A DNA stretch of 64,000 bases. Origin: Caulobacter sp. S45 (GTDB lineage: Bacteria; Pseudomonadota; Alphaproteobacteria; Caulobacterales; Caulobacteraceae). The stretch spans positions 1 through 64,000 of the forward strand of contig NZ_CAHJWH010000001.1 of the NCBI RefSeq assembly GCF_903642205.1. Direction: 5' to 3'. Positions 35,169 to 44,295 of this stretch are shown here, piece by piece. Below the pieces are notes generated by a model, which saw nothing but the letters and a program-made list of their open reading frames with translations, searched no databases and was not told the DNA's origin. A program made the position numbers and the translations under genes. Within the stretch, counting starts at the first letter, position 1. Every line of letters starts with the position of its first letter.

Positions 35169-36038
35169 ATGACACTCCCGCCGCCCTCGGACGCGCCTCT
35201 CGCGCCGGGGCTCTACATAGTCTCCACGCCCATCGGAAACCTGCGGGACCTGAGCCTGCGGGCGCTGGACGTACTGACCCAGTGCGACCTGATGCTGGCC
35301 GAGGACACCCGGGTCACCGCCAAGCTGCTGAACGCCTACGGCCTGTCCAAGCGCATGGAGCGCTATGACGATCATGTGGGGGAGCGCGTCCGCCCCGCCG
35401 TGCTAGAGAAGCTGGCGGCCGGCGCCCGGGTCGCCCTGGTATCCGACGCCGGCACGCCGCTGGTCTCCGACCCCGGCTACCGCCTGGTGGCCGCCGCCCG
35501 CGAGCAGGGCGTCGCCGTGATCCCTGTTCCGGGCGCCTCGGCCCTGCTGGCCGCCCTGGCCGGGGCGGGCCTGCCCACCGACCGGTTCCTGTTCGCAGGC
35601 TTCGCCCCGCCCAGGTCCGCCGGCCGCCAGACGGCCTTCGCCGAGCTGGCGGGGGTGCGCGCGACCCTTGTCTTCTATGAGACGGGCCCGCGCCTGCGCG
35701 ACAGCCTCCTCGACATGGCCGCAGTCTTCGGGCCCACGCGTGAGGCTGCGGTCTGCCGCGAGCTGACCAAGCGGTTCGAGACCTTCGTGCGCGCCTCGCT
35801 GGGCGTCCTGGCCAGCGACCCCACCCTGGATACGCCTAAGGGAGAGATCGTGATCGTGGTCGCGCCCGGCCGCGAGGAGGCCGCCTCGGCGGCTGACGCC
35901 GACACGGCCCTGGTGGAGGCGCTGGGCCGCCTCTCCCCGGCGGAGGCGGCCGGAGAGGTGGCGCGCGCGCTCGGCCTGCCGCGACGCGAGCTCTACCGCC
36001 GCGCCCTGTCCCTGCAGACACCGGGCAGGCCTGAGTGA
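35169..36038 (+). CDS. rsmI: 16S rRNA 2'-O-ribose C1402 methyltransferase RsmI
   Basis: Methylates the 2'-O of C1402 in 16S rRNA. The 289-residue tetrapyrrole-methylase-fold protein has LYIVSTPIGNLRDLSLRA, AEDTRVTAKLL, ALVSDAGTPLVSDPGY, PVPGASALLAALAGAGLPTDRF and the family C-terminal segment with CRELTKRFET. The ATG at 35169 lies 59 bases after hemW. Its stop overlaps the yraN GTG start, forming an operon rsmI-yraN-sirB1, an order found widely. Confidence 0.93.
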   Translation: MTLPPPSDAPLAPGLYIVSTPIGNLRDLSLRALDVLTQCDLMLAEDTRVTAKLLNAYGLSKRMERYDDHVGERVRPAVLEKLAAGARVALVSDAGTPLVSDPGYRLVAAAREQGVAVIPVPGASALLAALAGAGLPTDRFLFAGFAPPRSAGRQTAFAELAGVRATLVFYETGPRLRDSLLDMAAVFGPTREAAVCRELTKRFETFVRASLGVLASDPTLDTPKGEIVIVVAPGREEAASAADADTALVEALGRLSPAEAAGEVARALGLPRRELYRRALSLQTPGRPE

Positions 36039-36460
36039 CGGCGCAGGCCGATCGCCCCCAGCGCCGTCGCGACCGGGGAGGCCGCGCCAGGACGCAGGGC
36101 CGCACCGCCGAGGTGGTGGCCGCCTTCTGGCTGATGGCCCACGGCTATCGCATCCTGGGCTTCCGCATGAAGCTGGCCGGTGTGGAGGTCGATCTCGCCG
36201 TCCGGAGGCGCGACGTGCTGGCCGTGGTGGAGGTCAAGCGCCGCCGCACCCTGCAGGCGGCGCTGGAGGCCGTCACCCCCGTCCAGCAGGCGCGCCTGCG
36301 ACGCGCCGGCTCGGCGCTTGCGGCGCGGTCCCGGGCGGCGGGCGTGGTCCCTTCGGTGCGGCTCGATCTCCTGGCGCTCGCGCCGGGCCGGCTTCCGCAG
36401 CATGTCGCGGACGCCTGGGGAGACGCGCTCGGGACGAGGGAGGCCGGTCGATGGCCGTGA
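36035..36460 (+). CDS. yraN: UPF0102 family protein YraN
   Basis: A 141-residue UPF0102 protein with the endonuclease-like core VDLAVRRRDVLAVVEVKRRRT, matching the Holliday-junction-resolvase/restriction-like D-x-E-x-K pattern. Function is unknown but the gene is nearly always next to rsmI. The GTG start overlaps the rsmI stop (GTGA). An Arg-rich N-terminal stretch precedes the domain. Confidence 0.88.
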   Translation: MTAQADRPQRRRDRGGRARTQGRTAEVVAAFWLMAHGYRILGFRMKLAGVEVDLAVRRRDVLAVVEVKRRRTLQAALEAVTPVQQARLRRAGSALAARSRAAGVVPSVRLDLLALAPGRLPQHVADAWGDALGTREAGRWP

Positions 36461-37272
36461 CCCGGCGGCAGGCCGAAGACGCGCTGGCGGCGGCGGGGCG
36501 CGCGCCGGACGGCCGCTTCCCCCTCTACGAGGCGGCCCTGTCCTGCGCCCTGCATGAGGACAGCGCCCGTGACGCCGACGCCGCCCGACGCCTGGTCGAC
36601 GAGGCGCAGGAGAGGCTCCGCCGCCGCCTGGTCGGGGAACGGCCCGACGACGCCCTTGGCGAGGCGTTGGGCGGCGACCTTCAGCTCAAAGGAGACCTGT
36701 TGACCCCCCACGATCCCGCCAACGCCGACCTGATCGCGGTGTGCGACCGCAGGCGGGGCCTGTCGATCGCGCTGGGCCTCATCTACCTGGAGGCAGGGCG
36801 CCGGGCGGGGCTGACCCTTGCCGGCGTCGACTTTCCCGGCCACTTCCTGCTGCGTGTGGAGACGGGCGAGGGGCCGGTGGCGCTCGACCCGTTTTCCGGC
36901 GGCGCGGTGGTGATGCCGTCGGAGCTGACCCGCCGCGCCCTGTCCGCGGGCCTGATGCCCGGCGTCGGCGACCGGCTGGACGCGCTGATGGCGCCGGCCG
37001 GCGACCGGCAGATCGTGCTGCGGCTGCAGAGTCTGATCTTCGCCCGCGCCATGCGGGCCGGCGACCATGAGGGCGCCGAGCGGGCGGCGCTCCGGCGCGG
37101 GCTGATCGACCCCGGCGATCCCTGTCCCTGGCTCGACGTGGCTACCGCCCGGGAGGCTCAGGGCCGGCTGACCGGCGCCCTGGAGGCGCTGCATCAGGCC
37201 AAGACCCTTAGCGGGCTGGCGGCGGGCCCGGCCGAATGGGCGAGCTTGAGGGTTCGCCGCCGGCTGAACTGA
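36451..37272 (+). CDS. SirB1 family protein (transglutaminase-like plus TPR)
   Basis: A 273-residue protein with a transglutaminase-like domain of the SirB1 family: DRRRGLSIALGLIYLEAGRRAG, LAGVDFPGHFLLRV and LDPFSGG in order, the His in FPGHFL being the catalytic-type residue. A helical repeat tail follows, with RLQSLIFARAM and a WLDVATAREAQGRLTGALEALHQA repeat. Role is unassigned; members occur next to rsmI/yraN or rRNA methylases. It overlaps yraN by ten bases and continues the operon towards gshB. Confidence 0.8.
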   Translation: MAVTRRQAEDALAAAGRAPDGRFPLYEAALSCALHEDSARDADAARRLVDEAQERLRRRLVGERPDDALGEALGGDLQLKGDLLTPHDPANADLIAVCDRRRGLSIALGLIYLEAGRRAGLTLAGVDFPGHFLLRVETGEGPVALDPFSGGAVVMPSELTRRALSAGLMPGVGDRLDALMAPAGDRQIVLRLQSLIFARAMRAGDHEGAERAALRRGLIDPGDPCPWLDVATAREAQGRLTGALEALHQAKTLSGLAAGPAEWASLRVRRRLN

Positions 37273-37310
37273 GCTAAAGGCTTGCAGCCGTTTTCAGGAG
37301 GACCTGCGCC

Positions 37311-38288
37311 ATGGCGCTGCGCGTCGCGATCCAGATGGACCCCATCGAGCTGGCCAACCCGGAGGTGGACACCACCGTCCTGATGGCCCTGAACGCCCAG
37401 GCGCGGGGCCACAGCCTCTGGGTCTATCAGCCCGAGCGGCTGGCGCTAGAGGACGGCCACGTCACCGCCCGCGCCCACCCGCTGGAGGTCCGAGCCACGC
37501 CCGGCGACCACTATACCCTGGGCGAGCCCGTACTGCTGGACCTGGCCGAGGACGTCGACGTGGTGCTGCTGCGTCAGGATCCGCCCTTCGACATGCACTA
37601 CATCACCGCCACCCACATCCTGGAGCACATCCACCCCGAGACGCTGGTGGTGAACGACCCGGTCGAGGTGCGCAACGCCCCCGAGAAGCTGTTTGTCACA
37701 CGCTTCAAGGGCCTGCAGCCGCCGACGCTGATCTCGCGCGACCTGAGGGCCATCGCCGAGTTCAGGTTGCGCTTTCCCGACATGATCCTGAAGCCGCTCT
37801 ACGGCGGCGGCGGTTCCGGCGTCACCCGGCTGAAGCCCGGCGACGGCAACCTGGACGCCCTGCTGGAGCTGCATTTCGCCTTGAACCGCGAGCCGGTGAT
37901 CTGCCAGGCCTTCCTGCCGGCCATAGCCCAGGGCGACAAGCGCATCCTGCTGGTGGACGGCGAGCCCGTGGGCGTGATCAACCGCGTGCCGGCCGAGGGG
38001 GCGGTCCGCTCCAACCTGCACGTGGGGGGGCGAGCGGAAGCGGTGGAGCTGACCGCCCGTGACCGTGAACTCTGCGCCACCATCGGACCGGACCTCAGAA
38101 CCCGCGGGCTCATCTTCGTCGGGGTGGATGTGATCGGCGACTACCTCACCGAGATCAACGTCACTTCCCCGACCGGCGCACAGCAACTCAAGCGTTTCAC
38201 CGGCGTGGACGCCACCGCGCTGATGTGGGACCGGATCGAGGCGTTGAGGGCGGAAGGCCACGCCGGACTTGGTCTGTTCCGGAATTAA
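37311..38288 (+). CDS. gshB: Glutathione synthetase
   Basis: Joins gamma-glutamylcysteine and glycine with ATP to make glutathione. The 325-residue ATP-grasp protein has the N-terminal VAIQMDPIE segment, [31 protein letters not shown] in the ATP lid, and the metal-binding [24 protein letters not shown]. The start is the ATG after an AGGAGG site at 37297-37302. Its stop overlaps a CtrA-type box that sits before comM. Confidence 0.95.
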   Translation: MALRVAIQMDPIELANPEVDTTVLMALNAQARGHSLWVYQPERLALEDGHVTARAHPLEVRATPGDHYTLGEPVLLDLAEDVDVVLLRQDPPFDMHYITATHILEHIHPETLVVNDPVEVRNAPEKLFVTRFKGLQPPTLISRDLRAIAEFRLRFPDMILKPLYGGGGSGVTRLKPGDGNLDALLELHFALNREPVICQAFLPAIAQGDKRILLVDGEPVGVINRVPAEGAVRSNLHVGGRAEAVELTARDRELCATIGPDLRTRGLIFVGVDVIGDYLTEINVTSPTGAQQLKRFTGVDATALMWDRIEALRAEGHAGLGLFRN

Positions 38289-38299
38289 CCATCGCTTAA
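38285..38299. promoter_or_regulatory. CtrA-type binding site (TTAA-N7-TTAA)
   Basis: TTAA at 38285-38288 and TTAA at 38296-38299 with exactly seven bases between is the Caulobacter CtrA full site. It straddles the gshB stop and lies 79 bases before comM. TTAA pairs are rare in DNA of this GC content. Confidence 0.6.
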
Positions 38300-38377
38300 A
38301 CACGTGTAGTTCCATTCTTGTTCTTGACGCCCTGCGTGTGCGTCGCGCAGGTTACGTGCAGGTTGCAGGGGCGGGTG

Positions 38378-39991
38378 ATGGTCGCGCGGGTGGTCACCGT
38401 GGCGTTCGAAGGCGTGGAGGCGCGCCGGGTCGAGGTGGAGGTGCAGGCCAGCTCCGGCGTGGTCGCCTTCGTCGTGGTGGGCCTGGGTGACAAGGCCGTG
38501 GCCGAAAGCCGCGAGCGCGTGCGCGCCGCCTTCACCGGGCTGGGCCTGGCGCTGCCGGCCAAGCGGTTGATCGTCAACCTCGCCCCGGCCGACCTGCCCA
38601 AGGAGGGGAGCCATTACGACCTGCCGATCGCCCTGGCCATGATGGGCGTGATGGGCATCCTGCCGCCCGATGCGCTAAACGGCTGGATGGCCTTCGGGGA
38701 GCTGGGACTGGATGGCCAGATCGCCCCCACGGCCGGCGCCCTGCCCGCCGCCGTCGCCGCCTCCGAGTTCGGGCTGGGCCTGATCTGTCCGGAGGCCTCG
38801 GGGCCGGAAGCGGCCTGGGCCGGCGACGTGCGTGTCCTGGCGCCCCGCTCGCTCATCAGCCTGCTGAACCACCTCCGCGGGACCCAGGTCCTGGGCGCGC
38901 CCAAACCCGGCCCGGTGCTGGACGGCGGCGACTTCGCCGACCTCCGTGACGTCAAGGGCCAGGAGCAGGCCAAGCGCGCCCTGGAGATCGCGGCGGCCGG
39001 CGGCCACAACCTGCTGATGGTCGGCCCGCCGGGCTCAGGCAAGTCCATGCTGGCCCAGCGTCTGCCCGGCCTGCTGCCGCCGCTGTCGCCGCGCGAGCTG
39101 CTGGAGACCTCGATGATCCACTCGGTGGCCGGGCTGATCGCCAAAGGCGCGCTGACCCGGGCGCGGCCGTTCCGCTCGCCGCATCACTCGGCCAGCATGG
39201 CCGCGCTGACCGGCGGGGGCGCCCGGGCCAAGCCGGGGGAGATTTCACTCGCCCACAACGGCGTGCTGTTCCTGGACGAGCTGCCCGAATTCCACCCTCA
39301 GGTGCTGGATTCGCTGCGAGGACCGCTGGAGACGGGCGAGGTGATGGTCGCGCGCGCCAACGCGCATGTGCGCTATCCGGCCCGCATGCAACTCGTCGCC
39401 GCCATGAATCCCTGCCGCTGCGGGCACGGCGGGCCAGGCCGCGGCGCCTGCGGCAAGGCGCCCCGCTGCCAGCTGCAATACCAAGGCCGGGTCTCCGGCC
39501 CGCTTATGGACCGCATGGACCTTCAGGTGGAGATGCCTCCGGTCACCGCGGCCGATCTGGCCCTGCCTGCGCCCGCAGACGGCACCGAACAGGCGGCGAA
39601 GCGGGTGGCGCGCGCCCGCGAAATCCAGGTCGGCCGCCAGGAGGACCTTGGGGGCGCCCTCAACGCCCGACTCGACGGGGAGGCGCTGGAGCGGGTGCTC
39701 GGCATCGAGGCCAAGGCGACCGCCCTGCTCAACCAGGCGGCGGAGGTGCAGGGTTTCTCCGCCCGCGCCTTCACCCGGACCAAGCGGCTGGCCCGCACGA
39801 TTGCGGACCTGGACGCCTCCGGCCCGGTGCAGCGGGTGCACGTGGCCGAAGCCCTCATCTACCGCAAACCCACTCTGCAGAACGGTCCTTCGCCCACCTT
39901 CCGCTCGGCGTTCGAGCCGCCGCCCGAAGGCTATCGTCACGATCAGCTCGACCCGGCCGCGGAGCCTACAAGCGATGCGGGTCGCCGCTAG
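38378..39991 (+). CDS. comM: ComM/YifB family Mg-chelatase-like AAA+ ATPase
   Basis: Hexameric AAA+ helicase of the ComM family, which promotes branch migration of foreign single-stranded DNA during natural transformation. The 537-residue chain has the N-terminal ChlI-like domain (KRLIVNLAPADLPKEGSHYDL), Walker A VGPPGSGKSM, a sensor region with FRSPHHSAS, Walker B GVLFLDELPEF, the MNPCRCGH cysteine motif and a C-terminal DUF3580-like part. The ATG at 38378 or GTG one codon earlier both fit. A CtrA-type site before the gene suggests cell-cycle or competence control. Confidence 0.88.
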   Translation: MVARVVTVAFEGVEARRVEVEVQASSGVVAFVVVGLGDKAVAESRERVRAAFTGLGLALPAKRLIVNLAPADLPKEGSHYDLPIALAMMGVMGILPPDALNGWMAFGELGLDGQIAPTAGALPAAVAASEFGLGLICPEASGPEAAWAGDVRVLAPRSLISLLNHLRGTQVLGAPKPGPVLDGGDFADLRDVKGQEQAKRALEIAAAGGHNLLMVGPPGSGKSMLAQRLPGLLPPLSPRELLETSMIHSVAGLIAKGALTRARPFRSPHHSASMAALTGGGARAKPGEISLAHNGVLFLDELPEFHPQVLDSLRGPLETGEVMVARANAHVRYPARMQLVAAMNPCRCGHGGPGRGACGKAPRCQLQYQGRVSGPLMDRMDLQVEMPPVTAADLALPAPADGTEQAAKRVARAREIQVGRQEDLGGALNARLDGEALERVLGIEAKATALLNQAAEVQGFSARAFTRTKRLARTIADLDASGPVQRVHVAEALIYRKPTLQNGPSPTFRSAFEPPPEGYRHDQLDPAAEPTSDAGRR

Positions 39992-39997
39992 GTTCGC

Positions 39998-40426
39998 TCA
40001 GGCGTGTTCGACCGGCTCCGCGGCGGCGCCTTCGGCCTCGGCGTTCGCAGCCAGGCTGCGGGAAAGCTGCAGGACGGCGCGGCGCAGGCGGGGTGACTTG
40101 ATCCGGGCGTAGGTCTCCACGAGCTCCTCCACTCCGCGCATCTGCGCCAGCAGGGTCAGAATGGCGGGCGAGCGTGGCGTCGGATCGCCTTCGTCGGGCA
40201 GCAGAGTGGTCGGCGCGACCGACAGGGCGCGCGCCGACTTCACCAGCATGGAGGCGGAGATGCGGTTGGTCCCCCGCTCGTACTTCTGGATCTGCTGAAA
40301 GGTGATGCCGAGAGCACGCCCGAGCTGCTCCTGGGACATGCCGCGCGACTTCCGCAGCGTCCGAAGGCGCAGTCCCACGGCGACATCAATGGGATCGGGC
40401 CCGTTCGTGCCAGCGCGGTCGGCCAT
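39998..40426 (-). CDS. XRE-family transcriptional regulator
   Basis: A 142-residue protein with an N-terminal Cro/CI HTH ([38 protein letters not shown], residues 21-60) of the type widespread in alphaproteobacteria, where some copies control cell-cycle or stress genes. The C-terminal half is helical and acidic at its end. It is convergent with comM, and an inverted repeat 47 bases upstream of the ATG is a candidate autoregulatory operator. Confidence 0.85.
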   Translation of the reverse strand: MADRAGTNGPDPIDVAVGLRLRTLRKSRGMSQEQLGRALGITFQQIQKYERGTNRISASMLVKSARALSVAPTTLLPDEGDPTPRSPAILTLLAQMRGVEELVETYARIKSPRLRRAVLQLSRSLAANAEAEGAAAEPVEHA

Positions 40427-40472
40427 CTAAGCTCCTGGTCTGGACGCCATCCGCGGACGGCTATCGGGATGA

Positions 40473-40493
40473 CCTTGTACAAAGCCGTACAGG
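40473..40493. promoter_or_regulatory. Inverted repeat TGTAC-N6-GTACA upstream of XRE gene
   Basis: TGTAC at 40476-40480 and GTACA at 40487-40491, with flanking CC/GG extending the arms. It lies 47 bases before the XRE regulator start; likely its own operator, or a site for another repressor. Confidence 0.4.
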
Positions 40494-40603
40494 CCAAGGT
40501 TCAAAACTGCGATCTGCCGCATCCCCTACGTGTGTTTGTGGTGATGGGATAGTCGCTCATCGTCTTGGGGCGGCGTTAAGGCGGAAAGGCTCAAACTTTC
40601 GGC

Positions 40604-42163
40604 ATGTCGATCAGCGACCAGTCCGGCGAGACGCGTCCGTCCGGCCACCCTGAAGGCGGCTGGCCAGAGGGCGGCTGGCCAGAGGGCGGCTGGGACGAAG
40701 CACGCGCCCGCGCGCGCGAACGGGTGTTCGCCTTGCTGAGCCATGAGATCCGGACGCCTCTGAATGGTGTCATCGGCATGGCGGGGCTGCTCGCCTCGAC
40801 ACCCCTGGACGTGACCCAGACCGCCTACCTCGCCACGCTGCACGAATGCGCCGACCACCTGCTCGGCCTGGTCAACGACGTGCTGGACCTCGCCAAGCTG
40901 GAAGCGGGCCGGATCGATCTGGAGCCGAGCGCGACGGATATCGAGCACCTCCTGCAGGGTGTGTGCGAACTGCTCAGTCCCCGGGCGCATGCCGCAGGGC
41001 TGGAGATCGGCTGGGCGGTGGACGCCGGAGTGCCACCCTTGAACCTGGACGACGGACGGCTGCGCCAGATCCTGTTCAACCTCGCCGGGAACGCGGTGAA
41101 GCTGACCCGCGCCGGCGGCGTCCTGGTGAACGCCGATGTCGCTGGCCCGCTGGCCGCCGGTCGCCTGCGCGTGCGGTTCACCGTCTCCGACACAGGGCCA
41201 GGGCTGGATCCTCGCGACAGCGCCCGCATCTTCGAGGAGTTCGTCCAGGCAGACGCGGGTGAGCGCGCCGGCGGAGCCGGCCTGGGCCTCGCCATTGTCA
41301 AGCGGCTGGCCCAAGCCTTCGAGGGAGAGGTGGGGGTCGAGAGCAGGCCGGGTGAGGGCGCAAGCTTCTGGTTCGAGGCCGAGTTCGAAGCCGCAGGACC
41401 CGTCGCCGCCGAGAGCGGACTGGAAGGCCTGCGGATCCATCTGGCGACGCAGTCGCCTATCGTGCGGGCCGCCGCGGCCGGGCAGTTGCGCGCCTGCGGA
41501 GCCAAGCTGGCGCCGCGGGAGGCCTGCGATGTGCTGCTGGTCGACATCGGCGAGGATGCGCCCCGGCCGCACCCCGGCGACCCGCCGGCCCTGGTGCTCC
41601 TGGCGCCGGAGGCCCGCGGCCGCATCGAACCCCTGAGAGCGCTCGGCTACGCTGGCTACCTGATAAAGCCGTTGCGGCGGACCTCGCTCGCCGAGCGAGT
41701 CCTCGCGGTCGCCCGGCCGGCCACGCCGATCCCGGATGAGGGATCGCCGCGGGACGAACGCGCGACCCTAGGAAACACGACGGCGGGATTGCGGGTCCTG
41801 CTCGCCGAGGACAATCCGGTGAACGCCCTGCTGGCCCGGGCGCTGCTCAATCGCGCGGGCTGCATGGTGGATCGCGCAGCGGCTGGCGAAGAGGCGGTCT
41901 CCGCGGCCCTGGCGCGACCTTACGACCTGATCCTGATGGACATGCGCATGCCCGGCATGAGCGGCCTCGATGCGGCGCGGGCGCTCCGCGCGGCCGGCTG
42001 CACCACGCCGGTCGTGGCGTTGACCGCCAACGCCTTCGATGACGACCGCCGCGCCTGCCTCGAGGCTGGCATGGACGACTTCCTGACCAAGCCGCTGGAT
42101 CCCGCAGCCCTCGAAGCGACGCTGGCGCGCTTGCGTCCGAACCCGCAGACCTCCCATACCTGA
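40604..42163 (+). CDS. shkA: ShkA-like hybrid histidine kinase (DHp-CA-REC1-REC2)
   Basis: A soluble 519-residue hybrid kinase without membrane spans. His47 in LLSHEIRTPLNG is the phosphoacceptor; the ATPase domain has LAGNAV (N box) and SDTGPGLD, GAGLGLAIVKRL (G boxes). Residues about 265-370 form a degenerate receiver lacking the N-terminal acidic pair, and residues 395-512 a full receiver with AEDN and phosphoacceptor Asp446. This order matches Caulobacter ShkA, whose pseudo-receiver binds c-di-GMP to relieve autoinhibition, and from memory ShkA also neighbours an ampG-like gene. The linker PRDER could correspond to the inhibitory DDR motif. An N-terminal EGGWP repeat is unusual. Confidence 0.65.
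   Translation: MSISDQSGETRPSGHPEGGWPEGGWPEGGWDEARARARERVFALLSHEIRTPLNGVIGMAGLLASTPLDVTQTAYLATLHECADHLLGLVNDVLDLAKLEAGRIDLEPSATDIEHLLQGVCELLSPRAHAAGLEIGWAVDAGVPPLNLDDGRLRQILFNLAGNAVKLTRAGGVLVNADVAGPLAAGRLRVRFTVSDTGPGLDPRDSARIFEEFVQADAGERAGGAGLGLAIVKRLAQAFEGEVGVESRPGEGASFWFEAEFEAAGPVAAESGLEGLRIHLATQSPIVRAAAAGQLRACGAKLAPREACDVLLVDIGEDAPRPHPGDPPALVLLAPEARGRIEPLRALGYAGYLIKPLRRTSLAERVLAVARPATPIPDEGSPRDERATLGNTTAGLRVLLAEDNPVNALLARALLNRAGCMVDRAAAGEEAVSAALARPYDLILMDMRMPGMSGLDAARALRAAGCTTPVVALTANAFDDDRRACLEAGMDDFLTKPLDPAALEATLARLRPNPQTSHT
40655..40693. repeat. 15-base in-frame tandem repeat in kinase gene
   Basis: Unit GGCGGCTGGCCAGAG occurs at 40655-40669 and 40670-40684, then a nine-base partial third copy. 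It encodes the EGGWP repeats (residues 17-30) in the N-terminal tail of the hybrid kinase. Confidence 0.8.
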
Positions 42164-42217
42164 GGCGGGCCAACGCCGCCCCTCGCCTTGTGCGACGACT
42201 GAAGCTAAGCCGGTCGA

Positions 42218-43588
42218 GTGCAAGCCGTGCCTAAACACCCTGCCTCGGGACATCGTGGACGTCTGGGTCCCGGTGAGGTCCTCCGCGCCCTCGGCCGGCC
42301 CAAGGTCACAGTCATGCTGGGCCTCGGCTTTTCCTCCGGACTTCCCTTCCTCCTGATCGGAAATACTCTGAGCTACTGGCTTGGCGACAGCCACGTCAAC
42401 CTGGCCCTGATCGGCTACCTGTCCTGGGTAGGACTGGCCTATTCGCTGAAGTTCATCTGGGGCGCGGTGGTGGACAGCCTGGGACCGCCGCTCGTGGGGC
42501 GGCTGGGCCGAAGGCGGGGCTGGATCTTGTGGGCGCAGCTCGGGATCGGCTTGGGGCTGGCGGGCATGGCCGCGAGCGACCCACATACCCGCCTAGCAGC
42601 ACTTACCGGCTTCGCCCTGCTCACCGCCTTTGCGGCCGCGACACAGGATGTGGTCATAGACGCCTGGCGGATCGAATCCGCAGACGACGGCGAGGAGCTC
42701 GACCTGCTCACCGCGAGCTACAAGCTTGGCTATCAGGTCGCCGTCATCCTGACCGGGTCTGTGATCCTGCTGATGGCCGAGGCGGTGGGCTGGCAGACTG
42801 CCTACGGCGCCTTCGCCGGAGCGGTCGTCATCGGCGTCACCGCCACGCTGTGGGCCCGAGAGCCCGCACGCGCGAACGCCGTCCTGGCGCGGAAGGCGGC
42901 GGCTGGCCTTAGACCTTCGCGCATCTTCGACGCAGTCGTCGGCCCGTTCATCGCCTTCTTCCGGCAATGGGGGGCCATGGCGCTCCTGATCCTGCTGACC
43001 GTGAGCGCCTACCACCTCTCGGACTATCTGCGGGGCCCGGTGATCAATCCCTTCTATGTCCAGGTCGGCCTGCACAAGAGCGTGGTGGCCGGTGTGAGGC
43101 TGGCGATCGGGCTGCCTTCGACCCTTCTCGGGATCGCCGCCGGAGGCCTGTTCGCGGCCCGGTTCGGCCATATGCCGGCCTTGATCACCGGCGCTGTACT
43201 GCAGCCACTGGCCGTCGCCGCCTTCGCCTTGCTGGTCCTCACCGGGCCAAGCCTGCCGGTCTTCTCAGGCCTCATGGCCTTCGACGACTTCGTCATGAAT
43301 TTCGCAGGCGTCGCCCTGATCGCCTACATGTCCACCCTGACCCAGGTCGGCTACACCGCGACGCAATACGCCCTGTTGACCTCAGCTCTCGCATGGTCCG
43401 GCAAGCTGCTGAAGGGATGGTCGGGCGCAGCGGTTCTGAGCCTCGATCACGGGCGTTCCTTGGAGCAGGCCTATGCGTTGTTCTTCTGCGGGGCTGGAGT
43501 GTTCGGAATCGCCGCCATCATCTTGTGCATTGCACTCGCATGGATGGCCCGCGGGCGACACCCGATCGCAGAGGCAGCCGGTCTTTAG
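42218..43588 (+). CDS. ampG: AmpG-like muropeptide MFS permease
   Basis: An MFS transporter of 456 residues with about 12-14 hydrophobic helices. The AmpG hallmark LGFSSGLPFLLIGNTLSYWL opens the first helix; GRRRGWILWAQ and DVVIDAWRIE segments follow, as in permeases importing anhydromuropeptides for cell-wall recycling. It can influence beta-lactamase induction. GTG at 42218 is used as start; a second GTG three codons later is possible. It follows the ShkA-like kinase by 54 bases. Confidence 0.88.
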   Translation: MQAVPKHPASGHRGRLGPGEVLRALGRPKVTVMLGLGFSSGLPFLLIGNTLSYWLGDSHVNLALIGYLSWVGLAYSLKFIWGAVVDSLGPPLVGRLGRRRGWILWAQLGIGLGLAGMAASDPHTRLAALTGFALLTAFAAATQDVVIDAWRIESADDGEELDLLTASYKLGYQVAVILTGSVILLMAEAVGWQTAYGAFAGAVVIGVTATLWAREPARANAVLARKAAAGLRPSRIFDAVVGPFIAFFRQWGAMALLILLTVSAYHLSDYLRGPVINPFYVQVGLHKSVVAGVRLAIGLPSTLLGIAAGGLFAARFGHMPALITGAVLQPLAVAAFALLVLTGPSLPVFSGLMAFDDFVMNFAGVALIAYMSTLTQVGYTATQYALLTSALAWSGKLLKGWSGAAVLSLDHGRSLEQAYALFFCGAGVFGIAAIILCIALAWMARGRHPIAEAAGL

Positions 43589-43639
43589 GCTTTCGTGCAA
43601 CGCGATCCTTGCCGAAGGCGAACACGGACGATCCTGAGC

Positions 43640-44257
43640 TCAGCCCTGGCCCCAGACCTTGCGCAGGGTCGCGTCCCGGCCGCATCCGGCGCGGTAGAGG
43701 TTGTACTCCAGCGCGTGGGTGTGAGCGTAGTCGCGGTGGTAGTCCTCAGCCGGCCAGAAGGCCTTCAGCGGCAGGATTGGAACGATGATCCTGCCGTGCT
43801 TCAGCTGCTTCTGAGCCTCCGCCTCGGACTGCAAGGCGACCTTTCGCTGCCGATCGTTGGCCACGAAGATCGCCGGCCGGTAGGACGGGCCGCGGTCGCA
43901 GAACTGGCCGCCATTGTCGGTGGGATCCACCAGCTTCCAGTAGCGGTACAGCAGGAAGCCGTAGTCGATCCTGGCGGGATCAAAGGTCACCTTGACCGAT
44001 TCGTAGTGGCCCGTGGTCTCCGAGGAGACCTGCTCGTAGCTCGGGTGGTCCACCGCGCCCCCCGTATAGCCGCTCTGCACCGACACGACGCCGGGGATGG
44101 CCTTCATGTCATGCTCCATGCACCAGAAGCAGCCGCCGGAGAACACTGCGGTCTGCAGGGGCGCGGCCGCGACCGGGGTGGCGAGCGCCGCCGCTGCGAG
44201 ACCCGCAGCGAAGACGAGCGCGATCAGGCGGAGGAGCGGCGCGGACACAGGCTTCAT
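43640..44257 (-). CDS. msrA: Periplasmic peptide methionine sulfoxide reductase A
   Basis: Repairs S-methionine sulfoxide in oxidised proteins. A signal peptide (hydrophobic LIALVFAAGLAAAALATPVAAA, cut near residue 32) makes this the exported type. The catalytic motif GGCFWCMEHD places the active cysteine at Cys43, and a second Cys at position 46 is also in the motif; a likely resolving Cys lies near the C-terminus (RAGCGRD). 205 residues with the ATG at 44257. No msrB is adjacent. Confidence 0.92.
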   Translation of the reverse strand: MKPVSAPLLRLIALVFAAGLAAAALATPVAAAPLQTAVFSGGCFWCMEHDMKAIPGVVSVQSGYTGGAVDHPSYEQVSSETTGHYESVKVTFDPARIDYGFLLYRYWKLVDPTDNGGQFCDRGPSYRPAIFVANDRQRKVALQSEAEAQKQLKHGRIIVPILPLKAFWPAEDYHRDYAHTHALEYNLYRAGCGRDATLRKVWGQG

Positions 44258-44295
44258 GGGGGTGTTACGTGGCCCGTCGTGCGCCGGACGCAAGC

